A stretch of DNA of 64,000 nucleotides from Halichoerus grypus (taxonomy: Eukaryota; Chordata; Mammalia; Carnivora; Phocidae): assembly GCF_964656455.1 (NCBI RefSeq), contig NC_135726.1, forward strand, positions 8,938,001 to 9,002,000, given 5' to 3'. The position numbers and the translations under genes were made by a program. The notes under the pieces are model-generated. The model was not told the DNA's origin, searched no databases, and saw nothing but the letters and a program-made list of their open reading frames with translations. How positions within the stretch are numbered: position 1 is the stretch's first letter; every line of letters begins with the position of its first letter. Positions 22,376 to 33,180 of the stretch are shown one piece after another.

Positions 22376-25104
22376 GATCAACCAAGGTTCCAGAACAGCT
22401 CACACCAGTCCTACCCCAAACAGGAGAGCTGTGTTTGCTGGAGGAGGTGATGGTGTGAGGCGGCTGAGGCAGGGCAGGAACTGGAAAGTAGGTGGACACT
22501 GATGTGTGGCCCAGGGCTCCCCTCCAGGAAGGCCTACTGCCTTCAGCTGCCAACCCCTCCAGGGCTGTCTGACCTGCAGAGTCACACCCTCCTTGGGGCA
22601 GTTTGCCCAACAACTAGTCAAGGCACGGGTCTAGAGGCCTAGCTATGTTAGCCCAATGGTGGTTACCACTGTGATGGGCCCTTTCAGCACGGGAGCTCTC
22701 CTTGAGGTCAGCTGAGACTCTCATCCGGCTGCCTGTCAGCTCGACTTTTCCCTCTGCCCACGCCAGCTTCATTCCATGGACAGTGACCCTAAAAAAAGGT
22801 TCTGCAGGATACACCTCCCTTCACAGTCAGCTCCCTGGAAAGCTCAATGAGAGGGGTTCTCATTTCTAAAGAAAACTGTCTAGTCTGATAAGAAGGCTTG
22901 GCCTGGGTGATTGGAATGTCCGGAGACCCTTTTTCATCCAAGTCAGAAGGTGGAGAAGCATGCCTCTGAGGAACAGAAAGCTTTGGGGCCTGGGAGCTCC
23001 TGCGAGTTTCAGAGGGAGCCAGGAAGAGACAGAGCGCGTCTGAGCAGGACCCACTTGCCTACACACCAGAGCCTCATCCCCGACGCCCACAAGTGCAGGA
23101 CGTAACAGGGGCTAAACTTGAACTTCTCTGTTGACATAATTAGTGCTGGCATCAAGCAGGAGGTTTTGTAGCCAACTTGGCGTGGGTTCATGAGTTTTGA
23201 TTGGCAAATTTGAAGCCAAGTTCAGCCAAGTTCTATATCTATTTTGCACTGTGCCTTATGCGCAACTAAAGAAGCCAACTCTTTCGATAGATTTCCAGTT
23301 TTATGGTTGTTGGTAGCTGAAGATATTAGCTCTTTAAGTGGACAAATGCTTCTGGCAGCCCAGGCTGCACTAAGAAGAGGAGAAATGCCTTCGGGTTCCT
23401 CCAAAAATTAATGTAATAAGATGCATTAATCAGAATTCTATCAAGTCTACACACTTGGCCTGGGCTTAAGAGGCAATACTTTGAAATTGCAGTTGGCTAA
23501 GCTTCCCTATTCTTTGCAAATCAGAGTTGGAAAAAAAAAAAAAAATGGAGCAGAGCTAATGTTTAAGAAAAACTGGCAATGGGAAAAAGGCTTGAGCAAC
23601 TTTTAATTCCTTAGCTCCACTAGGGGCTGCGGAGGTAATGGACAATTTGACTTTTGCATTTCCACACAGTTACTTCTGACTGGGATCAGAAACAGTTGGT
23701 CAGACCCCCGGCCAGCTCAGGACCCGTCTGGGCAATGGCTTGGGTCCAAGTTACTTACTTGTTCATTTTTGGCTAATAATAACTTTCTTCGGGACTTGCA
23801 ATGGAATCTTGGCTCTTGCTTGTCTTCAGATGTTTGTAACCAGGTGATGAGAAATTTTGAAGCTAAAACAGGTTACAGAGATGAGATGTTGGCACTGCGT
23901 GACTTCTGACTTAAGGATTACCTTCTCAGGAAACCAAAAACACTGAGCCACAAAATCAGAGCCAGTAATAGTTTCTTCGTAAGGACTGCGCACTTTTAGG
24001 TGACACCATACATTTTAAAGTGACATAACGGTGCCCTGAATGTTGTACTACAATTGGTTGTGCTTTTAACGTGAGACAGCTACATCTGTATTTACTATTA
24101 TAACTCAGTACCCAAGGGATGAATATTTTTAAAGACAAAGGGCCAGGCCTTTGTGGAAACATTTTCCCCCTTGTATCAAAAAAAAAAAAAAAAAAAAAAA
24201 AGTGGCTCCTTCTTGTCTGGTAGACTTCAGTAATTGGCAGGATTTTGAGTAAGCTCTTTTAAGAGCCCTCTGTTTCTATTTTCACATTAAACACACTTGC
24301 AATATCTATTAAAAGCACAAATACTGAAGCACACACCAAGACTATCAATGAGCTTACATCTGGAGTCCTCAATCTATCAGGAGAAATGAAGTGAGCATTC
24401 ATAGTTTTATTTCTTGGGGAATTCACATGTTGGAAGAGAAGAGGGTACCCTCTTTCTCTTGCCTTCTGGACCTGGCCAGTGTCCCATACTTTACATCAAT
24501 TCCATTTCCGAGGGCTTATCAGAAGGGGTCAAGTTCAGGATTTGATTAAAACAACAAATACTGGATTCTGCCTTCATCTCGAGGAGTATTTCCATTAAAG
24601 CCTGGGGGATTCCACAGGGGAAAGGCAGAACAGACACATAATTCCGCCATGTTCTGGCTGGGACCCCGTGGCCTTATAATTCTAGGATGATTGAGCAATA
24701 TCCCAGGAAGGACACACAAGGCCACCCAGGGGACTTGGGAACATCTATTTGGGAGAGAGCCTCTGAGCCCTGAAGAGATCTTCAAAGTCATTCTCAAGGT
24801 TATGTCTGAGCATAGATGGGGCCAGATCTGAGTGTGGACTTGTAGGCAGCCAAGTAGCAAGATGAGAGGTCTGCCGGCAACTGCCCTTGGCCTCGGCCTG
24901 ACAGTTGCACATTTAGCTCTTTAGCTCCTTTCCAGATTTTGTTAAAAGAACAGGAAACAAAGAAGGATCAAAGCCCAGGGGAAGAAAAAGGAGCCATAAT
25001 TCAATGGAAGTCTTCCTTCACAGTTTCCCCTGGCCCATAAATGTGTTTTGCATGAAAGTGTATGCACTGGGCAAGAAGAGGGCTGTAGCCTGAGATTTTA
25101 TACC
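22376..25104. other. Long single-copy stretch, almost repeat-free
   Basis: Apart from A-runs at 23531-23545 and 24178-24201 (24 bases), I recognise no interspersed repeat over about 2.7 kb. Frames up to 104 codons overlap on both strands without domains. No promoter, exon or RNA can be supported. Confidence 0.45.
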
Positions 25105-25560
25105 CTACCTATGGGTTGGGGTCCTGGCAAGATACAGATGGCACACTCAAAATGGGTAATTTGAGGAGTATTTAATAAAGGCGCTATTGGCCAAGATCAG
25201 TGTGGGGTCTAAGGAAGCAGTGAGGTGTTGTGCAGTGACCCGGGGTTCGTAACAGAAGGAAGGGCTCCCTGCCCTTGCCAGCTGAACAGAGGGAACCTGT
25301 TATGGAGTGAGGCTGTCCACCCGCGCCCTGCAGGGAGCATGCCTGGGGACTGAATAGCATAACCCTGCTTTGTTCTGTATTTCTGTGGGTGCATGCCGAT
25401 CACTGGTAAATGCAACCTGAGCGTGAGAGACAAAGAGCCCACTGAGGTCAGCCTCCCAGGACACTGGGGCAGGGTAGGAGGGACCCAAAGGGATGAAGAT
25501 AACTAGAGTGCACAAACCGTACAACCCCTCTAGAGAGGGGCTTAAGAGGCCCTGAGAACC
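25105..25560. repeat. Old interspersed repeat, family not resolved
   Basis: ctggcaagatacagatggcac, actcaaaatgggtaatttgagg and agtatttaataaaggcgctatt resemble text I have seen repeatedly in mammalian genomes, but I cannot name the family. The remainder to about 25560 is included tentatively. Confidence 0.35.
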
Positions 25561-25639
25561 CTACTGTCAAGGCAAACGAGAGGTCAAGTACCCATGTTTC
25601 CCCAACTCCAACCAAGAGAACCTGGCTGTAATAGTTATA

Positions 25640-25982
25640 CCGTTGCTCCTTGAACAACACGGGGGTTAGGGGTTCCAAATACACCACCCCTGCTGCAGTG
25701 GAAAACCTGCATGTAACTTTCTTCTCTCAAAACTTAACTACTTATTAGTGTACTGTTGACCAAAAAGTCCTACCAGTAACATAAGCAGTTAATTAACAGG
25801 TCTTTTGTGTATGTATTGGATGCTGTATTCTTAGAACAAAGTAAGCTAGAGAGAAGAAAATGTTATTAAGAAAATCATAAGGAAGAGAAAATACATTTTC
25901 AGTACTGTACTGTGTTTATGGAAAAATTCTGTGCATCAGTGGACCCACACAGTTCAAATCGGAGTCATTCAAGGGTCAACTG
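25640..25982. mobile_element. Tigger-type (Tc1/mariner) MITE
   Basis: The ends are inverted copies: ccgttgctccttgaacaacac at the left and gtcattcaagggtcaactg at the right, the Tigger terminal repeat. TA precedes the left end, as expected for this superfamily. The interior (tattaagaaaatcataaggaa, cagtactgtactgtgtttatgg) is Tigger-like, but only about 340 bases long, so it is a deletion derivative without transposase. Confidence 0.85.
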
Positions 25983-28050
25983 CGTCGGCATGCCACGTTA
26001 GGTGTTACGTGAAGGTACAACTCTCTTGCCAGAAAGGTCTCACTCGGAAACCCCCAGCCTAGATGTGCTCTCTGGTGTCCTCCAGGTCTGCTGTGCAGGA
26101 TTCCACAGGAAGAACTGGATGTAATCCACACGGCGCGTATCTCAAAATCCCGGATGTAGCAAAGAGCACTGCACCTTCCACCCAACCCATGGCGACAGCA
26201 CCTTTTGTTTTGTGGAGAAGACAACGTTTTGAAGAAGAGGTTTATTTTAATTTTTTTATCAAGACAGGTCATGTCTTGGTAGTTTTATTACACAGTGGGG
26301 CACATGGGATCGAAAGATTAGAGAAAAAAAGATAGGACAGTTTTTAAACACCGCTCCGCTGAACTAACATAGAAAAAGGCAGATTCATTTTAAGATTTCT
26401 AAGGAAAAGGATGTATGTCAATGGGAAGATGAAAAGGAGGAAGAGGGGCAGTGGAAACCAAACTCCACAAATAAGAAAAAACTACTGTCCTAAGGACACA
26501 CAAAACAAAGGCCCATGTTCTGGCTGACCTTCTCCAGGAGAAAGGGCTGGAATGGCTTCCCAGGAACTGGCTCCACTGGCCGACAGGCTCTCGCGAGTGG
26601 GTCTCGCGAGCTCGGCTACCTTCTGTGGCGCACTTTGTCGGGCAGAGGAACCTTCGGCTAGTGTGCCAGGCGGTGTTATCAAGTGCAGACATTCCATGAG
26701 GAAGACAAAAAGAAAACTCACCAAAGAAAACAACAGGTATCAGCGCCGAGGGAGATGCAGTATCACCTGCAGACTGCGGGGTGGGGCGGGCCAGCCTGGG
26801 AAAGGCTGGAATCGGGGCTCTGCCTTTTCTAATATAGATTAATGACTTGCTCAGGCTAGGAGCTACGAACTTGCCAAATGTGCTGACCGCCTGAAATTAG
26901 CAAAGGTGGTGGCCACGGAAGGAAGGAAGACAAGAAAGTGAGGGGAGCCTGAAAGTGCCTCACTCATCCTGGCCTGACATATGACAAACAAAATTAACGG
27001 CGACAAAGAGAGAGAAACGAGTGTCAGGCAGTAGAAAACAAACTCCGAATGAGTATGATTGATCTCGAAGGGGCCTTCTGTTGTTGTTGATAAGACCTTG
27101 GGATTACAGCAGACACGCGCTCACACAGCAATCCTCACACGCAGCGCTACTTACACGCGCACAGGGCCAAGCCAGGCATGGCAGAGGAACACGGGCAAAA
27201 CTGTATCGCTTTTAACCAGGACAAAACGCATGTCCCCAGAATCCTGGACGGTGGCAAAACTCAGTTCAAGTATCTCACTCCGTTCTGGTCACCACCTTAT
27301 AAAATGTTATTAATCGAACACTTGAATGGTATTAGGAAAAGCATGGACGCTGATTCTCAGACTTGAAGTCTGAGTGTTCATAAAAGGGCTATGTACGTAT
27401 AGGTCAGGCGGCAAAAAAAAGAAAGGGAAAAATATTCAGTGAAAATTATTTAAGGCTTGCAATACCTACGTGAGGTGGATGACTCTATGTCAGCAAAAGG
27501 GCAAAAATCAGAAGCAATATTAAAGGTAAATTTGAGCAGCTGAATATTTTTTTCTGAAAAAAATCTAAATATCAACTAATTATGGTGTGGGGGGGAAGAT
27601 GTATACACAAGTTGCAACAACAACAAAAAACAAGCAAAAACGAGTATCTCAGTATTCTCCTATAACATAATGGAAATGATAGAATTCTGCATAAATTTAA
27701 AAGGAAACAAAAAAATGGAAAAGAAATTAAAAAGGAAAGAAGGAGAGGAAGAAAGAAGGAAGGGTAGCGGATACAGTGGACATACACGATGACAGTTTCT
27801 AAATGGCACTCTAAGAATATGAACATACTAGTAAATATATTTCCTAACAGTGGAAAATTCAACCCAGAGAGTCTATGAATCAAGAGAGCACAGAAGATCA
27901 GGAATTAATCGACAATTGTGGAATTCTTTAAGGAGATTTACCTGTATGTGTACGTTCTGAGTATGTGTTTACACACAGGTATGTGCCAACTCAGAGCACC
28001 ACAGAGCACTAGCTGTCCCAGACTGTGAGTGACCCAAGTCCCTCCAGCCT
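25983..28050. other. Single-copy DNA with scattered CpGs
   Basis: Little repeat content is recognised over 2 kb. CpGs are retained at 26120-26160, 26585-26650 and 27110-27190. The part from 27560 to 27900 is A-rich and low-complexity on the plus strand. Frames of 103 codons or less carry no domain. Confidence 0.4.
26589..26610. promoter_or_regulatory. Paired TCTCGCGAG motif (BANP/ZBTB33-type)
   Basis: The nine-base word tctcgcgag occurs twice, at 26589-26597 and 26602-26610, separated by tggg. TCTCGCGAGA is the known binding element of BANP at CpG-island promoters, and related CG-rich palindromes bind ZBTB33. Each copy here matches nine of ten bases. Other CpGs sit within 60 bases. No gene start is visible nearby, so the role is open. 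Confidence 0.5.
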
Positions 28051-29440
28051 TATTTAATTGGTTGTTCACGTGCATTCCGGTGCAGGTCAGAAGACAAGAG
28101 AAGTCAAATCTTCCCCCTTAGCTCACTGCGTGCCTGTCCCTTTCTTTGCCATTCTCTGGAACACGGCAGAAGTTCCTGAAAAATCAGGGAAGGCTCTTGA
28201 TGTGCCCCAAGTTCGCCAGCCGAGCTTCCGGCATCAGAAGCCCGTGCGCTGCCCGTGCTGTCTTCCATGTTTGCACGTCCGTGCAGCAGTACCGTCTCTC
28301 CCGGCATTACGACAAAATGACGGAGCACTTGTCTTTTTGGATCTTGTGCTGTCATTTGTCTTTTTCTATGGAGTTCTTTTTTTCTCCTGCATAAGATGAT
28401 TTGTCTCCAAAAAGAAAAGTCTTAATATAGTTATTCCTTCAGAGGAAAGCAAATCTAGTTTATATCCCTGCCTTCTTCCACACGTGATATTATGGGCCAC
28501 TTGGGTCGGGATTAGGCAAGTCTGACAATTAGAACCGAATGTCCTGTTCGGCAGACAAGCGTACTCGGAGGGACTGGCGCAAGGTACATTTCCCCACCGC
28601 TGCAGAGTCTGTCCAGGCAATCGTGGTGGAACTGAATGAAAGACACTTTAATCACTTGTTGACTGATTTGGCTAACAAATATGCCTCCAGGAGTCCCAGG
28701 TGACACTGGGGGTTCCCTGATACGTCCTGCGGATGTTTTCTATGCCGGCACGTCATGTTTGATGGCTTATTAGGAACTGCCAGTGTGCTGCTGTTCCCTG
28801 ATGTGGGAAACAATGGTGGCTATCTGGGGGACACGTAACTATATCAGCTTACCCTATGTGGCAGGCTGTGTGATTGGGCAGAACCTAAGATTTCTGAGGT
28901 TAGCTGCCATTTACTGAATCTAGGTGGAGACTGCAAATCAGTGGGGAATAAAACTATGTTCTGCTAGGAATTTCTTGAGGATCTCAGCAGAGTTTTGAAA
29001 ACATAGGGCAGTGAGCCCCCATAGCTCTGAAGGAGAGTATCAAAGGGCTGCCTAATACAACTGTGTTGGGGCTGTTCTTCCCACTACTCTCAGGTCTCTG
29101 GTTAAGGGCTTTGGAGATTTGTATAAGGCGCTGAGAGACTACCTGGAAGCAAAGGAAATGAGACCTTAACTCTTTCCTTCTGGAGGATCCCTGTTCTTAA
29201 GGCTTTTATAGTGCTATGAGATTTGCTAGATAAACAGGATACTAAGGGTCCTCAAGGAAGAACATGCCTTGAGGGAGGTGAGTGTGGACTGCTGATCCAG
29301 GGGAAGAGGGAAAGTTTATGGGCATGTGACTGAGCTACTCCATGTGGTGTCATCCCTTGAGAGCAGCGACCCAAGAGCTTTACAAGAGCTCCTATGTGGA
29401 TGCATAAAGGGCAACACCATCCTTCCTCTCCTTCCTTTCC
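28051..29440. other. Single-copy DNA
   Basis: Three overlapping frames (up to 113 codons) lie at 28058-28400 and lack domains. From 28700 on the sequence is ordinary mixed DNA. No repeat family is recognised. Confidence 0.4.
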
Positions 29441-29832
29441 AACTAAGTTTTAAGAACCTGCCATCACACTCATAGGAACAAATGAAGCCAAGGCAGCCTG
29501 CTAAGCAGATCCATTTGTTCCCTTACTGGAAGGCGGTGGAAGCAGACAGAGCCCTTGTGTCCTGGATTAAATCTCTGAAATTATTAAAAAAAAAAATGAT
29601 GGGAGGAATGAAAGAAAAGAGGCACCAAAGAGAAAAGCTGGACTTCCACCTACTAGGGGCAAGAAGAAGGTGGGGAAGGACAGTGGCAGGGGGCACCCGA
29701 GTAGCTGGGGTAGAGGGACGGGCTTTAGTTATTAGCCTGAAAGTTAAGGACAGATTATCTTAGTTGTACCTGCTGGGGAAGCAAATCATATCAAATACAA
29801 TAAATATATTTTCATTCAAAAAAAAAAAAAAA
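29441..29832 (+). other. Possible 3' end of an old retrocopy
   Basis: An AATAAA at 29799-29804 is followed 14 bases later by a run of 15 As (29818-29832), the arrangement left by reverse-transcribed polyadenylated RNA. The body upstream is not recognised as L1 or any gene, and no start or matching target duplication is seen. It may be a decayed processed pseudogene, an unknown LINE end or coincidence. Confidence 0.3.
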
Positions 29833-29838
29833 TTGATG

Positions 29839-30040
29839 GGAGCACCTGGGTGGCTCAGTCAGTTAAGCGTCTGCCTTCGGCTCAGGTCATGATCCCAGGG
29901 TACTGGGATCGAGCCCCGCATCGGGCTCCCTGCTCGGCGGAGAGCCTGCTTCTCCCTCTCCCTCTGTCTGCCGCTCTGCCTACTTAAGCTCTCTCTCTAT
30001 CTCTGTTAAATAAATAAATAAATAAAATCTTAAAAAAAAA
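29839..30040 (+). mobile_element. Carnivore tRNA-derived SINE (SINEC type), young
   Basis: Complete head (agcacctgggtggctcagtc), aggtcatgatcccagggtac, a CT-rich middle and an (AAAT)n AAAATCTT tail are present. The bases aaaaaaaaattgatg stand on both sides (ending at 29838 and at 30047), a target duplication made inside an existing A-tail. The middle segment tctgtctgccgctctgcctac resembles arctoid carnivore copies. Confidence 0.96.
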
Positions 30041-30051
30041 ATTGATGTTTT

Positions 30052-30174
30052 GGGGGGTACCTGGCTGGCTCAGTCGGTAGAGCATGCAACTCTTGATCTC
30101 GGGGTTGTGAGTTCAAGCCCCACGGTGGGTGTAGAGACTACTTAAAATTTTTTTTAAAACTTAAAAAAAAAAAA
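30052..30174 (+). mobile_element. Carnivore tRNA-derived SINE, tRNA-like short variant
   Basis: ggctcagtcggtagagcatg and gggttgtgagttcaagcccc keep near-intact RNA polymerase III A and B boxes, closer to the parent tRNA than the other copies. There is no long CT tract. The tail is A/T-rich, then 12-13 As. The word atgtttt flanks it at 30045-30051 and 30175-30181, a plausible short target duplication. Confidence 0.9.
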
Positions 30175-30181
30175 ATGTTTT

Positions 30182-30700
30182 CCTCCCCAGACTACTGTGG
30201 TGGATTTTTTGGGGGGGGGGGGATCTCCCTTGGTTTCGCTTTGGTTTCTGTTCCTCCCTTCCCCCACAAAATTTCTAAAAACATTCTGCTCTGACATCCA
30301 TTCCAAGTAATAGGACACATGGTCCAAAGCAAACCATCCAGGAAAAGCATTTGTACATTTTCTCATCTGACTTATGATTGTCTCTGAAAAGGGAGCAAGG
30401 TGGGGGGGATGGAGAGAACTTGCTCTCTCCACTTGGAACACCATGTGCTTCATGGCGTCCATAGCTCATTAGCTACAGTTAGTACGAATCTTGTGACCTT
30501 TGGGGCCATAAAACTCCCCATAATAATTCATCAGGTCCTGAGAGTTCCCCTAAGTACATTCAGATCAAGTGCATGACATTTCCCCCTAATGGTGGCACTG
30601 GCTAATGGCCTAACAGAATGTAGACGGCTCCACCAAGCCACACAATTATATTACATAAGTTCAAACGAGTGGCTATCACTGGGGTTGATGGGTGGACTCA
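30182..30700. other. Single-copy DNA with a 12-G run
   Basis: Twelve Gs lie at 30211-30222 directly after a T-run. No repeat or gene is recognised. A 102-codon minus frame at 30154-30462 has no domain and includes the T/A-runs. Confidence 0.4.
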
Positions 30701-30704
30701 GAAT

Positions 30705-30875
30705 AGCAGTTTAGGCTAGTGGTCAAGACCACACACAAGAGCCCTGCGAAAATTAAACTCTTAGAACATCAGTTTACTCATCTTTCGAGTAGGGACATTA
30801 ATACTGACTGCTTAGGTCTGGGCTGAGGATTATATGGGCTCAGGAAATTAGACATGCTAGCTTATTTTTCTGCTG
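30705..30875 (+). mobile_element. MIR
   Basis: gcagtttaggctagtggtcaag, agaacatcagtttactcatc and ctgggctgaggattatatggg follow MIR order. It is diverged. Confidence 0.6.
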
Positions 30876-31548
30876 GAGACTATGCTGAAATTAATGATGC
30901 ATTGAAGAAGAAACCCCTGCTTCCTACATCCATGAACATACTTGTCTCCTTTCCCCAGCGGTTGTACCCTTACCTACTACGAGAACACCTTTAATGGCAT
31001 CAGAAATTCAGATACCCACACTCTTTGTAACCACTGATTATGTAAATACATAATGATCGAATACTACTATGCATTCCGTAACACTGTAAAATGATTTCTC
31101 TTTACACATCACAATAGCATTTTCCCACATTTGAAAACCATTGGCACCTACATAAAGACCTATTATTTATTCCATCTAGAATACCATACTCGCAGCATAT
31201 ATAGATTTAAAGAAACCATAGAGTAACTCCGCAGTCCAGAGGGGTGAAGCATTGCTCTTAAGGAAGACTGTAGGTCTGGCCTCGTTGAGGGTGTCCAAGG
31301 AGGAAGACATGGAAAGGCTGGCAGAGGACTGGACACTGAGGCTGGATGTCATGAGCACTAAGAAGAAGGTGACAGGGGTGGGGGGTACTTGCTGTAGGGA
31401 GTTCCATCAGTTGGGCCATGCCCTAGACAGTTCTCCAAATAGGGTAAGGGGATGCCTTTGGGCATCAGGAGAAGATAAAACGTTTGAGCTGGTTGACTTT
31501 AATCCAAACGAAGACGGGAAGAAGAAAATGGAAAACCAACCTATAAGG
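30876..31548. other. Single-copy DNA
   Basis: It is AT-rich from 31020 to 31200. A 146-codon frame (31252-31692) runs into the following hAT-like element, so it is not a gene. No repeat is recognised before 31549. Confidence 0.4.
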
Positions 31549-31750
31549 CACTGCTGCCCAATTAAACTTCCTGCAACGATGGAATGTTCTGTGGTGAGCT
31601 GTCCAGTACAGCAGCCGAGTGCAGCTCCCGAACGCTCAAAATGTGGTCGGTGTGCCTGGAGTAGTGACTTTTTAAAAATTCATATAATTTAAATTCATTT
31701 AACTTTAAATAACTACATGTGGCTACTAGCTACCATATTAGACAGCACTG
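31549..31750. mobile_element. hAT-type MITE, full length
   Basis: It starts cactgctgcccaattaaact and ends ctaccatattagacagcactg, giving inverted termini (ctg(t)ccaat versus attggacag). The interior carries gaatgttctgtggtgagctgtc and acatgtggctactagc. The flanking 8-mers ctataagg and ctctgaag share five positions, compatible with a decayed hAT target duplication. It belongs to the same family as the copy at 53065. Confidence 0.8.
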
Positions 31751-32384
31751 CTCTGAAGTTTGCTCAGGCCTGTTTAAAGAGATCCTGATTATATAATAGC
31801 AAGGAATTCCCTCTTTCTGAGAATCAGCTAATGGCTGATAAAGGCTGGAACCTTTCAACCTAAGGAAATATGTCTTTGTAGAAGCCATAAAATCCTCCTA
31901 GGTGAAACCAAGTTGCTTTATCCCATGGCACCCTGCTTTTGCCACATTTGAATCAAGTTTAAGCCACTCTTATTAATTAGAAACAGGGTAGAAGCAAAAA
32001 CATTTAAAATAAACCCAAGCCCTGGATGTTAAATCTGTCATTTTTTACATGGCCTCATGATTCAACGATTAATGGACCTTAAAACAATCATAAAACATCA
32101 AGGCCCTTGCTCAAGCTTAGAAGAACAAGAATAGCTTTACTTCTGCTCTGGTCTTCTTGTTTTAAATTCATTCGGTGTCACCAAGCTCTGTAAACACTCT
32201 TAAGGATTGTGACATTGTGGTATGAGATGCTGTTAATCTGTTTCCTCCCTGACCTTCATTGGCCAGCAGCATGTTGTGACTCAGAGGAAAATTCATGAAA
32301 AACAGCAAGGATGTACTCAGTGACATAGACTAGCATACAATAAAACTAAATAATGGCTATAATGTACAGATTCAGATTCAATAA
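31751..32384. other. Single-copy DNA
   Basis: The composition is mixed, with no recognised repeat, exon or RNA. Confidence 0.4.
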
Positions 32385-32600
32385 ACTAACTCACCAAAGA
32401 TTTATTGAGCATCCAGTCTGTACCAGGCACTCGGTGGACACCTGCCCATATAACACATTTTATTTGCACAATCCTCAGCACAAACACACAGGGCCAGCAT
32501 CAGTGTCCCCATTTTATAGATGAGCACACTGAGGTCCAATCATGCAGTTAGTAATGGGCGGAAGTGGGATTCAAAACCAGGTTTTCTGACTCATGAATAA
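32385..32600 (-). mobile_element. MIR, antisense, near full length
   Basis: gatttattgagcatccagtctg, taccaggcactcggtgg, ccccattttatagatgagcac, then actgaggtccaatcatgcag and gggattcaaaaccaggttttc, are the full reversed MIR order. Confidence 0.88.
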
Positions 32601-32652
32601 CACTTCTTTTTCCAGCGTGCAACTTCAGGATATTAACCTTTTGCTTATGATC

Positions 32653-33180
32653 TGTGGCAGACTGTATTTTTCAGAAGGGGCCATGGCAATATTTCTAGTC
32701 CCACATTCCCTTCCAGAACCCTTTCATTGCCCCATCAAGAGGTGGGGTCTATTTCCTCTCCCTGCACACCTAGGAAGCCCTGTGACTGCGTGCACAAACA
32801 GAATGCAGAAAAACCAATGCTATGTGACTTCTCTGGCTAGGTCATAAAGAGCAACACAGACAAGTGTAGTTCTCTCTCGGGACACTGACTCTGGAATCCA
32901 GTTGCCATATTGTGAGGAAGACCCAGCTGCCATATTGTGAAGAAGTGCAGGTGTTCTAGCCAACAGTCAGGATCAACCTCAGACTCATCCCTGAACAATG
33001 CTCAGATGAACCCCCTCACAACCCTCCACCCCCACCCCCGGTTTATAAGCTGCCTCAGTTGACGCTGACACTGTTTCTTCCAGCCTGGCCGAAACCACAG
33101 ATTCATGAACAACGTAAATGTTGTCATTTTAAACCACTAAGTTTTGGTGTGGTTTGTTATGCAACAATAGTCACTGGAAC
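32653..33180 (+). mobile_element. MaLR solo LTR, MLT1 type
   Basis: It opens tgtggcagactgtatttttc. It carries catcaagaggtggggtctatt, gcacaaacagaatgcagaa and the late phrases gttgtcattttaaaccactaag and ttttggtgtggtttgttatg, then gcaacaatagtcactggaac. Two copies of a 22-base phrase with period 25 (32899-32920 and 32924-32945, core tgccatattgtga) form an internal duplication. Confidence 0.85.

Noticed and set aside
23614..23632. CTCF-like ccactaggggctgc
   Set aside because: One base short in the core G-run, so the consensus is broken.
28600..29440. An endogenous retrovirus or LTR
   Set aside because: I looked for TG...CA ends, a primer-binding site and a polypurine tract and found none that pair. 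The texture is ordinary single-copy DNA.
30052..30174. A genuine tRNA gene
   Set aside because: A and B boxes are near-intact, but the acceptor stem does not close and an A-rich SINE tail follows. It is a tRNA-derived SINE.
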